From assembly GCA_947177405.1 (NCBI GenBank), contig CAMWUJ010000011.1:1-52443 (forward strand): a DNA stretch of 52,443 nt. The letters run 5' to 3'. Below the pieces are notes generated by a model that worked only from the letters and a program-made list of their open reading frames with translations, made no database searches and was not told the DNA's origin. Every line of letters begins with the position of its first letter. The first letter of the stretch is position 1. The translations under genes were made by a program, and so were the position numbers. Below are positions 35,260-45,800 of the stretch, one piece after another. This DNA is from an uncultured Porphyromonadaceae bacterium (lineage in GTDB: Bacteria > Bacteroidota > Bacteroidia > Bacteroidales > Muribaculaceae).

Positions 35260-36831
35260 ATGGCAAAACTCGATAAAGATATTTTAGACCAATTGAAAAG
35301 TATATTCTCCAATCTCAACACTGCTATTCTCCTTCTTGTGCAGGGGAGTCCCGAAGATGCGGGGAGGAAAGAGATGGAGGAATTCGTCACTGACTTTGCC
35401 TCCTCCTCACCCTCATTCAGTGTGAAGGTCGAAGATTTCCCGACAGAAGAATCAGCTCCCGTGCTCTCAATCTGGAAAGATGGAATTCCCACAGGAGTAC
35501 AGTTTGTGGGAATACCCGGAGGTCATGAATTCTCGTCACTTATCCTTGCCGTTCTAAACGCCGCAGGACAAGGGAAAAATCTGCCAGACGAGAGCATGCA
35601 AAAGAGAATCACGTCTATCACGGGCCCCGTGGAGATTCTGAGCTTCGTCTCGTTGACATGTTCAATATGTCCGGATGTGGTGCAGGCTTTGAATGTGATA
35701 GCGTTGTTAAATCCCGCCATATCAAACAAAGTGATTGATGGAGGTGTGGCTCCTCAGATGGTGAAAGACTATAATATTAACGGGGTGCCGACAATATATG
35801 CCAACGGAGATCTTCTTAATGTGGGTCAGGCCACTTTAGGTGAACTTGTAGGCAAGCTTGAAGAAAAATTCGGTAGCTCCAACGATAACGGAATAGCTGA
35901 CAATGTGCCCTTGGGATTCGATGTGGTAGTTGCCGGAGGAGGACCTGCAGGAGTGGCATCCGCTATATACCTTGCCAGAAAAGGGATGAAGGTGGCAGTC
36001 GTTGCCGGAAGGATAGGAGGCCAGGTAAAAGATACTTCAGAAATAGAGAATCTTATATCGGTGCCTGTCACAACCGGAGATGCGCTTGCAGCGGATTTAA
36101 GAAAGCATCTTGATGCTTACGAGATAGGAATATTCGACAATCGTCGAATTGTCTCGGCCGATCTGAAAGGGGAGTTGAAGAAACTTGTGGCCGATAGTGG
36201 CGAGACCTTTGAAGCTCCCCAGGTGGTTATTGCCACCGGGGCGGCTTGGCGTAAACTTAATATCCCTGGGGAGGCAGATTATCTTGGAAAGGGAGTGGCC
36301 TTCTGCACACATTGTGACGGACCATTTTATCGCGGAAAGCGAGTCGCTGTTGTGGGAGGCGGAAATTCGGGTATAGAAGCCGCCATTGACCTTGCAGGAA
36401 TATGCACGCATGTGGATGTGTTTGAATTCATGGATACTCTTAAGGCAGACGAGGTATTGCAGAAAAAGCTAAAGGAATTCAAGAATGTAGATATCCATCT
36501 CTCCACAGCCCTTACAGAAGTGAAGGGTGATGGTCGCAATGTGAATGGTGTGGTAGCTAAAGACAGAACCACCGGAGAGACTAAAGAATATCCCGTATCC
36601 GGAGTATTCGTGCAGATAGGACTCACTCCCAATTCACAAGTGTTTGAGGGAGAAGTAGCCATGAATTCTCACAAGGAGATTGAAATCGATGGTAAATGTC
36701 ACACTTCAGTCAAAGGAGTATATGCAGCCGGAGATGTCACGGATGTGCCTTATAAGCAGATAGTGATTGCTATGGGAGAAGGCGCTAAAGCGGCTCTCAC
36801 TGCTGTGGAAGACAGGATGCGGAAAGTATAA
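35260..36831 (+). CDS. ahpF: Alkyl hydroperoxide reductase flavoprotein subunit
   Basis: This 523-residue protein passes electrons from NADH to AhpC. The N-terminal double thioredoxin fold carries the CSIC dithiol (Cys134, Cys137). The FAD-binding motif is VVAGGGPAGVASAIYLARKG at about 225. The thioredoxin-reductase-like active site CTHC is at Cys349/Cys352 in AFCTHCDGPFYRGKRVAVVGGGNSGIEAA, which runs into the NADH-binding GGGNSG. The C-terminal GVYAAGDVTDVPYKQIVIAMGEGAKAAL is the conserved FAD-closing segment. All redox centres are present. The gene is transcribed with ahpC and converges on the suf genes. Confidence 0.96.
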   Translation: MAKLDKDILDQLKSIFSNLNTAILLLVQGSPEDAGRKEMEEFVTDFASSSPSFSVKVEDFPTEESAPVLSIWKDGIPTGVQFVGIPGGHEFSSLILAVLNAAGQGKNLPDESMQKRITSITGPVEILSFVSLTCSICPDVVQALNVIALLNPAISNKVIDGGVAPQMVKDYNINGVPTIYANGDLLNVGQATLGELVGKLEEKFGSSNDNGIADNVPLGFDVVVAGGGPAGVASAIYLARKGMKVAVVAGRIGGQVKDTSEIENLISVPVTTGDALAADLRKHLDAYEIGIFDNRRIVSADLKGELKKLVADSGETFEAPQVVIATGAAWRKLNIPGEADYLGKGVAFCTHCDGPFYRGKRVAVVGGGNSGIEAAIDLAGICTHVDVFEFMDTLKADEVLQKKLKEFKNVDIHLSTALTEVKGDGRNVNGVVAKDRTTGETKEYPVSGVFVQIGLTPNSQVFEGEVAMNSHKEIEIDGKCHTSVKGVYAAGDVTDVPYKQIVIAMGEGAKAALTAVEDRMRKV

Positions 36832-36850
36832 ACAATATACAGAAACCGGT

Positions 36851-36880
36851 AAAGGCCGTTCCTTTTGGGGAGCGGCCTTT
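36851..36880. terminator. Terminator between ahpF and sufS
   Basis: AAAGGCCG/CGGCCTTT (36851-36858, 36873-36880), extended inward by CC/GG pairs around TTTT, forms a hairpin with A- and T-rich flanks. It lies 20 nt after ahpF and 43 nt after sufS on the other strand, so it can serve both. Confidence 0.7.
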
Positions 36881-36922
36881 GAATTTGATTCGAAATATCT
36901 AATTCTCGATATAATAAATTTT

Positions 36923-38140
36923 TTACATGAGCATAGGCGTGATTCTTTTTATAGCTTCTATGAAGCGGTCAGCCTCATCGAAAGTGTTGTAAACGGCAAA
37001 TGATGCGCGCACCGTGCCCGGCACTCCGAGAAGTTCCATCAGAGGCTGGGCGCAATGATGACCGGTACGCACTGCCACTCCCATCTTGTCAAGAAGGAAA
37101 CCGACATCATAATTATGAGCCTCTCCGATATTGAACGATATCACAGCTGCTTTCCGTGGAGCCGTACCATATATTTTTATACCGGGTATCTCAAGAAGTC
37201 GCCGGGTGGTATAGTCGAGGAGTTCCTTCTCATGTCGTTCTATTTCTTCAATACCTACCTCTTCAATAAAGTCGAAGGCTTTATCAAAAGCCGCGATATC
37301 AATGAAATCAGGGGTACCTGCCTCGAATTTGAAAGGCAGGTCGGCAAAAGTGGTACCTGAGAAAGATACATGCTTTATCATCTCTCCTCCTCCCTGATAA
37401 GGAGGCATTGATTCAAGAAGATCTTTACGTCCATAGAGGATACCTACCCCTGCCGGTCCATACATCTTATGCGATGAGAAAGCATAGAAATCACATCCTA
37501 TCTCCTGAACATCGGGATGAAGATGAGGTGTGGCTTGTGCACCATCGACAAGCACAGGCACTCCATGAGAGTGGGCAATCTCAGTCATTTCCTTCACCGG
37601 ATTCACCGTGCCAAGCACATTGCTTATATGTGTGAAGGAAGCCATTACCGTGCGATCATTGAACAGCGAACGATATTGGTCAAGATCAAGCTCTCCGCGA
37701 TCGTTTATATCAATCACCCTAATTCGGATATCTTTATGGCGTTGGAGAAGTTGCCAGGGCACAATATTGGCATGATGCTCCATTACAGAGAGTATTATCT
37801 CATCTCCATCCTTGAATCTGTCACCGAATGATGAGGCCACGAGGTTGATGGATTCGGTGGTGCCCCGAGTGAAGATTATCTCTTCAAAACTCGAAGCGTT
37901 AAGCCATCCTTGCACACGGCGGCGTGTATGTTCCTGCCGGTCGGTGGCTTCCTGAGAGAGGGTATGCACCCCACGGTGAACATTCGCTTTGTTATGCTCA
38001 TACATGAAGCGAATATCATTCACCACTTCCGCCGGTGTTTGTGAAGTGGCCGTATTGTCAAGATATATAAGATCTTTCCCTCCCACTTTTCGCGACAGGA
38101 TAGGAAACTTCTCTCTTATTTTGTCAATATCAAAATTCAT
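36923..38140 (-). CDS. sufS: Cysteine desulfurase, SufS type
   Basis: This 405-residue PLP enzyme takes sulfur from cysteine for iron-sulfur cluster assembly. The PLP lysine is in DFYAFSSHKMYGPAGVGILYG. The persulfide-forming cysteine is Cys363 in VRTGHHCAQPLMELLGVPGTVRASFAVYNT, in the short RxGHHC context that separates SufS from IscS. IYLDNTATSQTP at the start and GTTESINLVASSFG are the other family motifs. It is last of a sufC-sufD-sufS operon, 4 nt after sufD. No sufE or sufU is seen nearby. Confidence 0.96.
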   Translation of the reverse strand: MNFDIDKIREKFPILSRKVGGKDLIYLDNTATSQTPAEVVNDIRFMYEHNKANVHRGVHTLSQEATDRQEHTRRRVQGWLNASSFEEIIFTRGTTESINLVASSFGDRFKDGDEIILSVMEHHANIVPWQLLQRHKDIRIRVIDINDRGELDLDQYRSLFNDRTVMASFTHISNVLGTVNPVKEMTEIAHSHGVPVLVDGAQATPHLHPDVQEIGCDFYAFSSHKMYGPAGVGILYGRKDLLESMPPYQGGGEMIKHVSFSGTTFADLPFKFEAGTPDFIDIAAFDKAFDFIEEVGIEEIERHEKELLDYTTRRLLEIPGIKIYGTAPRKAAVISFNIGEAHNYDVGFLLDKMGVAVRTGHHCAQPLMELLGVPGTVRASFAVYNTFDEADRFIEAIKRITPMLM

Positions 38141-38144
38141 AGTC

Positions 38145-39497
38145 TTATTCTTTCATACCGCAGCCGGCGCATGAGGCGCATGCCGAGGAGGCTCCGGCAA
38201 AACGACGCTCCACGAGATTGTGAAGGCGGTCGCGCAGGCCTTCGATTCTCACACCGTCGATTATATCCGACATGAAAGCTTGTTTTAGAAGCAGACGGGC
38301 AGTGGCCTCGTCAAGACCTCGGGTGCGCATATAGAACATCTCCATCGGGTCGAGCTGACCGATGGCCGATCCATGGGAGCATTTCACATCATCATTATAA
38401 ATCTCCAGCTCCGGCTTACTCTCCATTCTTGCCGTGTCGCTCCCTACCAGGTTGCGATTTGACTGATAAGCTTCGGTCTTTATAGCTCCCTCAGCCACGT
38501 ATATACGTCCTGTGAAGGAGGCGCGGGCAGAATCATCTACCGAGAATTTGAAAAGTTCGTCCGACTTGCAGCGCGGCACATGATGGGAGATATGGGAATA
38601 TGTGGATACCGAACGACTCTCATCTTCAATTCCCATGCCGAGGAGACGGAGATCGGCCTCTTCGCCATTCAGGTTGCAGAAGTATTCATTGCGCGTCACT
38701 CCGTTATATAGAGTCATTCCATCGATAACTACCCGACTATATTTCTCCTGATCAAGATAAAGCGAGGAAATTCGATGTGTTTTGGCGGTAGATTCCTCAA
38801 GGTTATAGAGGTCGAATTCACCATTCTCTTTTACGAAAATCTCAATAGTTTCCAGAGAGAGGAAGTCTATATCCGGATTCTGGGTATGGTCGCATACAAG
38901 AAGTTTAGCTTCTGCATTCTCTTCAATAATTATAAGCATCCTTCTCACTGCCATGAGAGGCATACCGTTCTGGAGAATATTCACAAGCTGCAGTGGCTTC
39001 TCCACTTTCACACCTTTCCTTACCCTGAGATAGAAACCGTCTTGCACAAGGAGAGTATCGAGCGCCACGAAAGGGTTGTCAAGAGAAGCCGCATTGCCGT
39101 AATACTGATTGAAAAGATCCGGATTTTCATCAGCCAGCTGGCGAATGCTTCCAGCTTCCACCCCCTCCGGAAGACGTGACAAAGATTCAGAACTGCAAGA
39201 GAATGTATCGTTGATAACCATGAAAGGCGCTGAGGAAAGACGGGGTACATCGCAATGGAAAGAAGCTGCCGGATTCACATCAATATCAAGTTTTGCGATA
39301 TTGAGTCCGTAGTCGGGAGCAAGCAATCCCTCTGGATCGCAATTCTCGTAGTTTTCTGATCCGGCTTTGGGAAGGGTCATTTCCGACAGCTTTTGAAAAG
39401 CCTCACAACGTCTTGAATTAATAGCCTCGGCGCTATGTGCATCCAGGATGTCGTGATGTTCGGAGTAAAGATCAAGATATTGTTTCAATGCACTCAT
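38145..39497 (-). CDS. sufD: Fe-S cluster assembly scaffold protein SufD
   Basis: This protein of about 450 residues is a beta-helix member of the SufBCD scaffold complex. Family motifs include LDTLLVQDGFYLRVRKGVKVEKPLQLVN in the first half and DDSARASFTGRIYVAEGAIKTEAYQSNRNLVGSDTARMESKPELEIYNDDVKCSHGSAIGQLDPMEMFYMRTRGLDEATARLLLKQAF near the end, which is the SufB/SufD core. The C terminus ends in a Cys-rich tail (ASSACASCAGCG), unusual and perhaps metal-binding. I chose the ATG at 39497, one base after the sufC stop, over an upstream TTG at 39563 that would overlap sufC by 65 nt. Confidence 0.93.
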   Translation of the reverse strand: MSALKQYLDLYSEHHDILDAHSAEAINSRRCEAFQKLSEMTLPKAGSENYENCDPEGLLAPDYGLNIAKLDIDVNPAASFHCDVPRLSSAPFMVINDTFSCSSESLSRLPEGVEAGSIRQLADENPDLFNQYYGNAASLDNPFVALDTLLVQDGFYLRVRKGVKVEKPLQLVNILQNGMPLMAVRRMLIIIEENAEAKLLVCDHTQNPDIDFLSLETIEIFVKENGEFDLYNLEESTAKTHRISSLYLDQEKYSRVVIDGMTLYNGVTRNEYFCNLNGEEADLRLLGMGIEDESRSVSTYSHISHHVPRCKSDELFKFSVDDSARASFTGRIYVAEGAIKTEAYQSNRNLVGSDTARMESKPELEIYNDDVKCSHGSAIGQLDPMEMFYMRTRGLDEATARLLLKQAFMSDIIDGVRIEGLRDRLHNLVERRFAGASSACASCAGCGMKE

Positions 39498-39498
39498 A

Positions 39499-40257
39499 TC
39501 AGTCCTCCTTGTCAATCTGTTGTTTAATCCAGTCGTAACCTCGTTCCTCAAGTTCGAGAGCAAGTTCCGGACCTCCGGTCATTACAATTTTCCCTTTATA
39601 GAGAATGTGCACGAAGTCGGGCTTAATATAGTCGAGAAGGCGCTGATAGTGGGTGATTACAATAGTTGCGTTTTTTTCAGTCTTAAGTTTGTTAACGCCT
39701 TCTGCCACAATGCGGAGGGCATCAATGTCGAGACCGGAGTCTGTCTCATCAAGAATAGAGAGTTTCGGCTCTAATACGGCCATCTGGAAGATTTCGTTGC
39801 GTTTCTTCTCTCCACCGGAGAAACCTTCGTTCACCGAACGAGAAGCGAGCTTATTGTCGAGTTCTACCACAGCGCGTTTCTCCCTCATCATTTTGAGGAA
39901 ATCAGTCGCGCTCATAGGTGGCTGGTTGAAATAGGCGCGTTTGGCATTGACAGCGGCACGCATGAAGTTGACCATCGATACTCCGGGAATTTCCACCGGA
40001 TATTGGAATCCAAGGAATACTCCCTCGTGGCTTCTGACCTCAGGAGGCATTGCCAGAAGGTCTTTGCCATAGAATTCCACTGATCCTCCGGTTGGGGTGT
40101 AAGCCGGATTTCCGGCAAGAACCATTGAAAGAGTTGATTTCCCGGACCCGTTTGGACCCATAATGGCGTGTACCTCTCCGGGTTTCACTTCAAGATTAAT
40201 ACCTTTGAGAATTTCCTTGCCATTTATTTCAGCGTGTAAGTCTTTGACTTTTAACAT
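39499..40257 (-). CDS. sufC: Fe-S cluster assembly ATPase SufC
   Basis: This 252-residue ABC-type ATPase powers SufB-SufD rearrangement. Walker A is GPNGSGKST (34-42), the signature region is [18 protein letters not shown], Walker B is [18 protein letters not shown], and the switch histidine is in [23 protein letters not shown] is the SufC-specific form of the D-loop. The gene begins the operon; upstream is 150 nt of regulatory DNA and then cvpA, not sufB. Confidence 0.97.
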   Translation of the reverse strand: MLKVKDLHAEINGKEILKGINLEVKPGEVHAIMGPNGSGKSTLSMVLAGNPAYTPTGGSVEFYGKDLLAMPPEVRSHEGVFLGFQYPVEIPGVSMVNFMRAAVNAKRAYFNQPPMSATDFLKMMREKRAVVELDNKLASRSVNEGFSGGEKKRNEIFQMAVLEPKLSILDETDSGLDIDALRIVAEGVNKLKTEKNATIVITHYQRLLDYIKPDFVHILYKGKIVMTGGPELALELEERGYDWIKQQIDKED

Positions 40258-40277
40258 ATCTACATTTATATTTGTGA

Positions 40278-40386
40278 TTTTCCGTGATCATTTGTAACGG
40301 AAAAGCGTCTTACATTCGGGTTTCTATACGTCAGAGCGTAACGCATCTATGCAAAATTACTCATAATTTCGCATAGTTTAAACAAA
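40278..40386 (-). promoter_or_regulatory. sufC promoter region with a 26-bp palindrome
   Basis: On the minus strand the -7 element TAATTTTG (complement of 40352-40359) lies inside an imperfect palindrome at 40349-40374, ATGCGAAATTA-TGAG-TAATTTTGCAT, with 10 of 11 positions paired. A TTTG (complement of 40383-40386) is 23 bp upstream, somewhat too far for an optimal -33. In the leader, TTTTCCGT/ACGGAAAA (40278-40285, 40297-40304) can form a hairpin. The palindrome over the -7 box suggests repression, for instance by an Rrf2/IscR-type regulator. Confidence 0.6.
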
Positions 40387-40410
40387 TAAAGGAATTAAAA
40401 AGTCGAAACC

Positions 40411-40962
40411 TTATGAAATAGTTTTTGCTTTTTCGAGTTGCACCTTATGGGCCAGTTCGTCCACACTCTCGCTTCCAAGAAGAAAGGGAGAGATCAGCAT
40501 CACCTCATGCACGATATCGCCGTCATCGTGCATGGCGTATTTTAACAGCCGGGAGTCCGGGAAAACGGCAAGAAAAAGATTATAGGCGATAGATATATAT
40601 AATGCTCCACGAAACGCACCGAATAGGGCTCCGCTGATATTGTCAAGGAGCCCGGTATCAATTTTCTTGAAAAGATATTTCAGCACGTATGTGCTGAAAA
40701 AGAAGATGGTAAAGGCTATTATGAATATTAGTGAGCAGGATATATTGCTGATGATAAACTCCCCTTCTACCGAAGAAGCTTCGTAGGGGAGTGTGGTTCG
40801 CACATATTCTTCCACCGGAAATCGGAAAATATACGAGCATAATACCCCGAAAGCTATTCCAAAAGCAGACGGGGTCATTGAGGATAGGCGGTCGCGAAAA
40901 CCTTTTATGGTGGAAAAGGCAAGTACCAATATCACTATTATGTGAAATGCGAAATCAGCCAT
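40411..40962 (-). CDS. CvpA-family membrane protein
   Basis: This 183-residue protein has four membrane segments and the CvpA pattern: DFAFHIIVILVLAFSTIKGFRDR at the start, then PSAFGIAFGVLCSYIF, SLIFIIAFTIFFFSTYVLKYLFKKID and the diagnostic loop GLLDNISGALFGAFRGALYISIAYNLFLAVFP. The family is named for colicin V production in E. coli but is broadly conserved, with roles in envelope homeostasis. It sits 31 nt downstream of ispF on the same strand and is likely cotranscribed with it. Confidence 0.87.
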   Translation of the reverse strand: MADFAFHIIVILVLAFSTIKGFRDRLSSMTPSAFGIAFGVLCSYIFRFPVEEYVRTTLPYEASSVEGEFIISNISCSLIFIIAFTIFFFSTYVLKYLFKKIDTGLLDNISGALFGAFRGALYISIAYNLFLAVFPDSRLLKYAMHDDGDIVHEVMLISPFLLGSESVDELAHKVQLEKAKTIS

Positions 40963-40993
40963 TCCGGTAAGAAAAAATTAATGAATATTTATT

Positions 40994-41476
40994 TCATCTC
41001 GATATGTCGCTGAGAAGCACTACGGCCATGGCTGATATTCCCTCTTCCCGTCCTGTAAAACCCAGACGCTCGGTAGTGGTCGCTTTCACTGAGATGTTAT
41101 CTACAGGGGTGTTGATAACTTCTGCAAGTGTCTGACGCATAGTGTCGATATGGGGTCTTAGCTTAGGTCGCTCAGCGCATATTGTGATATCTGCATTGCC
41201 AAGATCATACCCTTTCTCGCGCATAAGACTGCATACATTGGAAAGAAGAATCTTGCTGTCGATACCTTTATATCTTGGATCAGAGTCAGGAAAATGTTTC
41301 CCTATATCACCCAAAGCAAGGGCTCCTAAGATGGCATCGCATAAGGCATGGATTGCCACATCAGCATCGCTATGGCCCAGAAGTCCCAACTCATGATCAA
41401 GTTTCACCCCGCAGAGCCAAAGCTCACGCTCGGAAACAAGCCTATGGACATCATATCCTTGCCCTATACGTATCAT
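40994..41476 (-). CDS. ispF: 2-C-methyl-D-erythritol 2,4-cyclodiphosphate synthase
   Basis: This 160-residue enzyme of the MEP isoprenoid pathway converts CDP-methylerythritol 2-phosphate to the cyclic diphosphate. The zinc and active-site residues are in GQGYDVHRL (Asp9, His11) and [61 protein letters not shown] and the closing [25 protein letters not shown] are the remaining conserved blocks. All are intact and the length is standard. It precedes the cvpA-like gene and lies 36 nt downstream of porV. Confidence 0.97.
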   Translation of the reverse strand: MIRIGQGYDVHRLVSERELWLCGVKLDHELGLLGHSDADVAIHALCDAILGALALGDIGKHFPDSDPRYKGIDSKILLSNVCSLMREKGYDLGNADITICAERPKLRPHIDTMRQTLAEVINTPVDNISVKATTTERLGFTGREEGISAMAVVLLSDISR

Positions 41477-41512
41477 CTTTCTTACTTCTAATTGTGAATT
41501 TTAAATCAGACA

Positions 41513-42739
41513 TCAACGTCTTCTCTTTCCAAGAAGATCTCTCAGACCATCCATGTCAAATGTCAGAGTGAAACGCAACGTCTGGTCGAGCGGAGAGCTC
41601 TGCGCTGTGGCAAGCATATAAGAAGCGTCGAGTTGCACAACGTTCAGAGAGAAACCCGCACCAAATGTGAAGTATGAACGGGCTCCCTTGTTGGGGTGCT
41701 CATAGTTATAGCCGAGACGCGCGAAAAACTGCTGGTTATAGGCATATTCCGCTCCGACCGACACATTGATCTCCTGAAGCTCCTCCTTGAATCCACCGGG
41801 AGCATCCGAGAAACTCTTGAAGATTCCCGAGATAGGAGACATGGATTCCCATTTGTCGAGCGCATCCTGATATTCCTGTTGCCCTTCAGCCGTCTCCATA
41901 TCATAGTCTTTGGGACGTGGTTTGGTTGGCACTAAGAGCTTATTCAGGTCAAGACCGAAAGCGAGTGTGTTATAGTCGGCAAGAGGGAACATGAAATTGG
42001 CACCTAATCGGAAATTGGTTGGAAGGAACGCATTGTTCGCTCCATGGTCATAGCTGACTTTCGTACCGATATTGGATATATCGAAACCCCATGAAAACTG
42101 ACATTCATTACGTCCCACCATAGGATAAGTGACATAATATCCGGAAAGGTCAACCGAGAAAGCGGAAGCCGCCGTATTACTTTCTCCTGTATAGGTGTTA
42201 TTATAAGAGAGATCAGAGAGTATATATCTCAGAACTACACCCATAGAGAATTTCTCAGAAAGCTTACGGGAGTAACCTACATCGAAGGCAAATTCGTAAG
42301 GGTTGATAGTCATGGCTGCCGTGCCTCCGTCATAATCTCCACCGGCTGTCACCTCACCAAGAGAAAAATATCTTAGTGATGCGCTCAAGGCTTGATTGTC
42401 CCCGCTACCAAGCTTCCAGTAGCCGGCAAGATTGGCAAGAAAGATATCATTGACAATCTTACGAAGCCAAGGGGTATAAGATAGTGAAAGACCACCCGTG
42501 GAATATCCGAATGCATATTTGGATGGATTCCAGAACTGGCTGTTCATATCAGGATCGGTGGCGGCTCCAAGATTACCCATCGAGCTTCCTCGCGCATCTG
42601 GAGCGATGGAGAGAGTTGTCACACCTGTATTGACCGGGTTGAACTCATTGTCCTTGATTTCATTGTCGGCGTTTGCCCGCAAGGTGCAGATGAGTAGAAA
42701 TAAGAGAGAGAGAAATATTATTCGGTTGCGTTTCATCAT
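41513..42739 (-). CDS. porV: Type IX secretion outer-membrane protein PorV (LptO)
   Basis: This protein of about 408 residues has a signal peptide (FLSLLFLLICTLRANA) and a FadL-like beta barrel. The opening NTGVTTLSIAPDARGSSMGNLGAATDPDMNSQFWNPSKYAF is the PorV signature. YARLGYNYEHPNKGARSYFTFGAGFSLNVVQLDASYMLATAQSSPLDQTLRFTLTF is the usual end. PorV carries T9SS cargo from the translocon to the PorU sortase. The gene lies downstream of the C25 peptidase gene, behind a terminator-like hairpin. Two adjacent ATGs (42739, 42736) are possible starts. Confidence 0.9.
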   Translation of the reverse strand: MMKRNRIIFLSLLFLLICTLRANADNEIKDNEFNPVNTGVTTLSIAPDARGSSMGNLGAATDPDMNSQFWNPSKYAFGYSTGGLSLSYTPWLRKIVNDIFLANLAGYWKLGSGDNQALSASLRYFSLGEVTAGGDYDGGTAAMTINPYEFAFDVGYSRKLSEKFSMGVVLRYILSDLSYNNTYTGESNTAASAFSVDLSGYYVTYPMVGRNECQFSWGFDISNIGTKVSYDHGANNAFLPTNFRLGANFMFPLADYNTLAFGLDLNKLLVPTKPRPKDYDMETAEGQQEYQDALDKWESMSPISGIFKSFSDAPGGFKEELQEINVSVGAEYAYNQQFFARLGYNYEHPNKGARSYFTFGAGFSLNVVQLDASYMLATAQSSPLDQTLRFTLTFDMDGLRDLLGKRRR

Positions 42740-42800
42740 AATAAGAAGCGGAGGAATTGATGATTGGATTTTCAGATTGTCCGCATATATTCTTAACTTA

Positions 42801-42841
42801 AAAAGAGCCTAATTATTGCGTTGCAACAATCAGGCTCTTTT
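42801..42841 (-). terminator. Hairpin terminator between the C25 peptidase gene and porV
   Basis: AAAAGAGCCT (42801-42810) pairs with AGGCTCTTTT (42832-42841), and the stem continues inward with ATTATTG/CAACAAT pairing. On the minus strand it ends in a run of five T, fitting termination after the C25 peptidase gene. Confidence 0.8.
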
Positions 42842-42863
42842 ATATGACTCAAATTATGAGATG

Positions 42864-45800
42864 CTATCTGATTACGAAGCTCACCCAATCCGAACATAAT
42901 GGTATTCCTCCATTTCCAAAACCTTCCAATTTGGCTTTAAAAAGTCCCGAATTTTTACCGGCACCTTTCAGATCGGAAATATTAAGAGTAAACTCCCTAT
43001 CATTCATGGGGATGGAAGCCACTGTTGTGCCTGTTGGATCTGTAATAGTCAGTAAAGGAGAGGATAGGGGGTGATCACAACTTTGGGTGAAAACGATTTC
43101 TTCTTCTGCCACTTTCCTGTCAGTGTGTAAAAAAATTGCAGCTCTTCTATGGGCAACCGTAATCATTTCTTCTCTCACATTGCTATTTCCTGCTATATCG
43201 GCTGCTTCTATTTTCACCGTATATTTCCCATCCTTGAAGTTACTCATTGGTACAATTAAATCCAAAGTCTTACCACTTTCGCTTGCTGCCCCGTCACGGG
43301 AAAGGATTGGAATTAAAACATTTCCAACGTATGCCCTTACTCCTTGTTTTGAGATGGCATGGTCGTCGGATAGATGAATCATTAAGTCGCTGGTTGCGGC
43401 ATCCGTCTGGCAGGAGATGGAAGGAGGTGTGGTGTCTTCTTCTGACAGATCAGCTATATTCGCATTAAATATCGAGTAGCCTGCTGCTCCCAGATCGCGG
43501 TCGAAATCGTATGCACTCACATATACCTGAAGATCTTTACCATTGTATATGGATACCTCCTTGGGCAGAATGGCATCCAGTTCAAATTCCCCATTCTCGA
43601 CAGTGGTCTGAAACTCTATAATTCTGCCGGTAGGTGCTTTCATATCCAGGGTAACTCCGCAGTTAGTGAGGAAATCGCCGGAGACGATTTTAGACTCCGG
43701 AGTCATAATTTTGACAACGATTTTACCATTGAATCCCTCATCTTTAGCAAGAGCATTGGTCTCTACCGGCGAATTCTCCTGAAGATGAATGGAATCACGA
43801 CCCAATATGGTTCCCGAGATATGGAAAGGAGTCGCAGGGGCCACAGAGTGCGGCAAATCTACGGATATCCGTCTCAATGGCACTGGCACGCTGAGAGCCG
43901 GATCTCCTATGAGGATATAGGTAAGGGAATTAAGATAGTTTGATTGGCTTTTAGCCTGGGCATAAACCTCCCCTAAAGTGGGCGATGACTGTCGATAATA
44001 TTTACGCAGATTTCCTCCTTCCATGATGTTGTCCGATAAATCAGTAAAGAAAGAGGTATTGAGGAGCTTGGCCAGCTCGAAATTCTGACCGGACCATACG
44101 GTTCGCGTGGCGATTACCGATCCCAACATCCCGTTTCTTGTGGAGGTTACGATCTGTTCTCCAAATCCTTTTCTTGCAAAATCCGTTTCCGACATGTCGC
44201 ATGCGAATATAAGCATGAATCCGGTCTTATCGTTTTTAAGCCTGCCGATATCTCCTGACTTAAAAATATCGTAAGCAGCATCCAGACCTATCATGTTTCC
44301 ATGTCCTGTAAAAGTAGATATAAGTTTCCCGTATTCCAGTTCGGTCGTTATGGCATCTTTTGATCCTTTTTCTCCATAAGCATCGAAAGGAAGCTGCACA
44401 TTTACCATTTTCTGCGGTGCAAGACGATCCAATTCCTCAGATAGTTGTATTGCTTGTCCATCGTGTGTATGACTGTCGCCGGCACCACCCATTGACATCA
44501 TTTCATTGATATATAAAGCTTTATCGGTATCATTCAGATACTTTTCCACTTTCTGAAGGTAACGGTCGGCATCCTGAGTGTTATGGAAAGGCAATATGCC
44601 AATTCCCACTTCCACCTTATTATTCTGGAGAGAGTTATAGGTATAATCATCGAGCATGCCGTAATAGTCCATCACATTGGAGGCATCTGTAGTCATAGAG
44701 ACACGATTGTCTTGAAAAGCTATAAGGAAGTCCTTGCTGCCAGGATTGTCGGCTGTCCTGCGGAAATCTCCGAAAAATTTACCTACAAGTAGCATATTTT
44801 TCAATCTTCCCGGATTAGAATCATAGGCCATCTTTGCCAAGGCCCTGTAAGCCATGGGATCCGGCATACCACCGGAAAATTCATTATAGACCTCTTCCGA
44901 ATTTGCCACGATCACTTTCATTCCGTTGTGGATGCGATGTAGATCGGCAAGCTGATTGGAGAAATCCATATATCGAGGGGTAGTGATGATAATGAAATCA
45001 GCCCCTTCCGCGGCCAGGGAGTGAATATCTGAATTATCAACCTCTTCATATCCTGATATTGACAATTGGGGACGCGAGAGATCGGCAAAGATAAAGTCAC
45101 GGTATTCACCCTCAGTCTTAAAATAATAATTGATAAGATTGTTTTCCCGCCTGGAGTATAGGGCAGAGACGGATTCCGGATCCGTTACATCAAAAACCAC
45201 AACGGAATCGTTATCTTTTCCTTGTATCATCCCCGGGCGTGTGCCGGATATGGGGATGGAAAGTCGTTCCTGAGAAGATTCTGTGAGTGTGAAATCAGGA
45301 ATCTGTTTGCTATATGAAAGAATCCAGTAATCGAGATTGATGAAATTACCATCTCCATTGGAAACCTGCATAAAAACTGTCGCATCCTTCCCCGGAACAG
45401 ATAATGAAGAAATGGGATTGGTCATCGGAATGAATTCGGGGTTCTCCTTTGTTCCGGATGCAGGAGAGGGATGACGAACGGTAAATGTCTTGTTACCCGA
45501 GATTGCTTCTTCCACTCCATATTTGAGTGTTCCTTTTGATTTGTCAGCAGCGTAAACCTTACATTCCAATCTCACCTTCCCGCTATTATTGAGCAGAGGA
45601 AGATGATGGTGCCATTTCAGGCCCATTGCATTTTCAAGGAGGCTTTCTCCCCAGAAAAGCTGGCCTGTGCCCGTGGTGTTCTGGTGAAGGTCTTTTTCAT
45701 AATATACAAAGTCATATCCCAGAGAATAGATTTTTACCTGACCGGAGGGTGCGGCTTCCACATCAATCTGGAGTGGGGTGTCATTCTCGGATAGAAAGTA

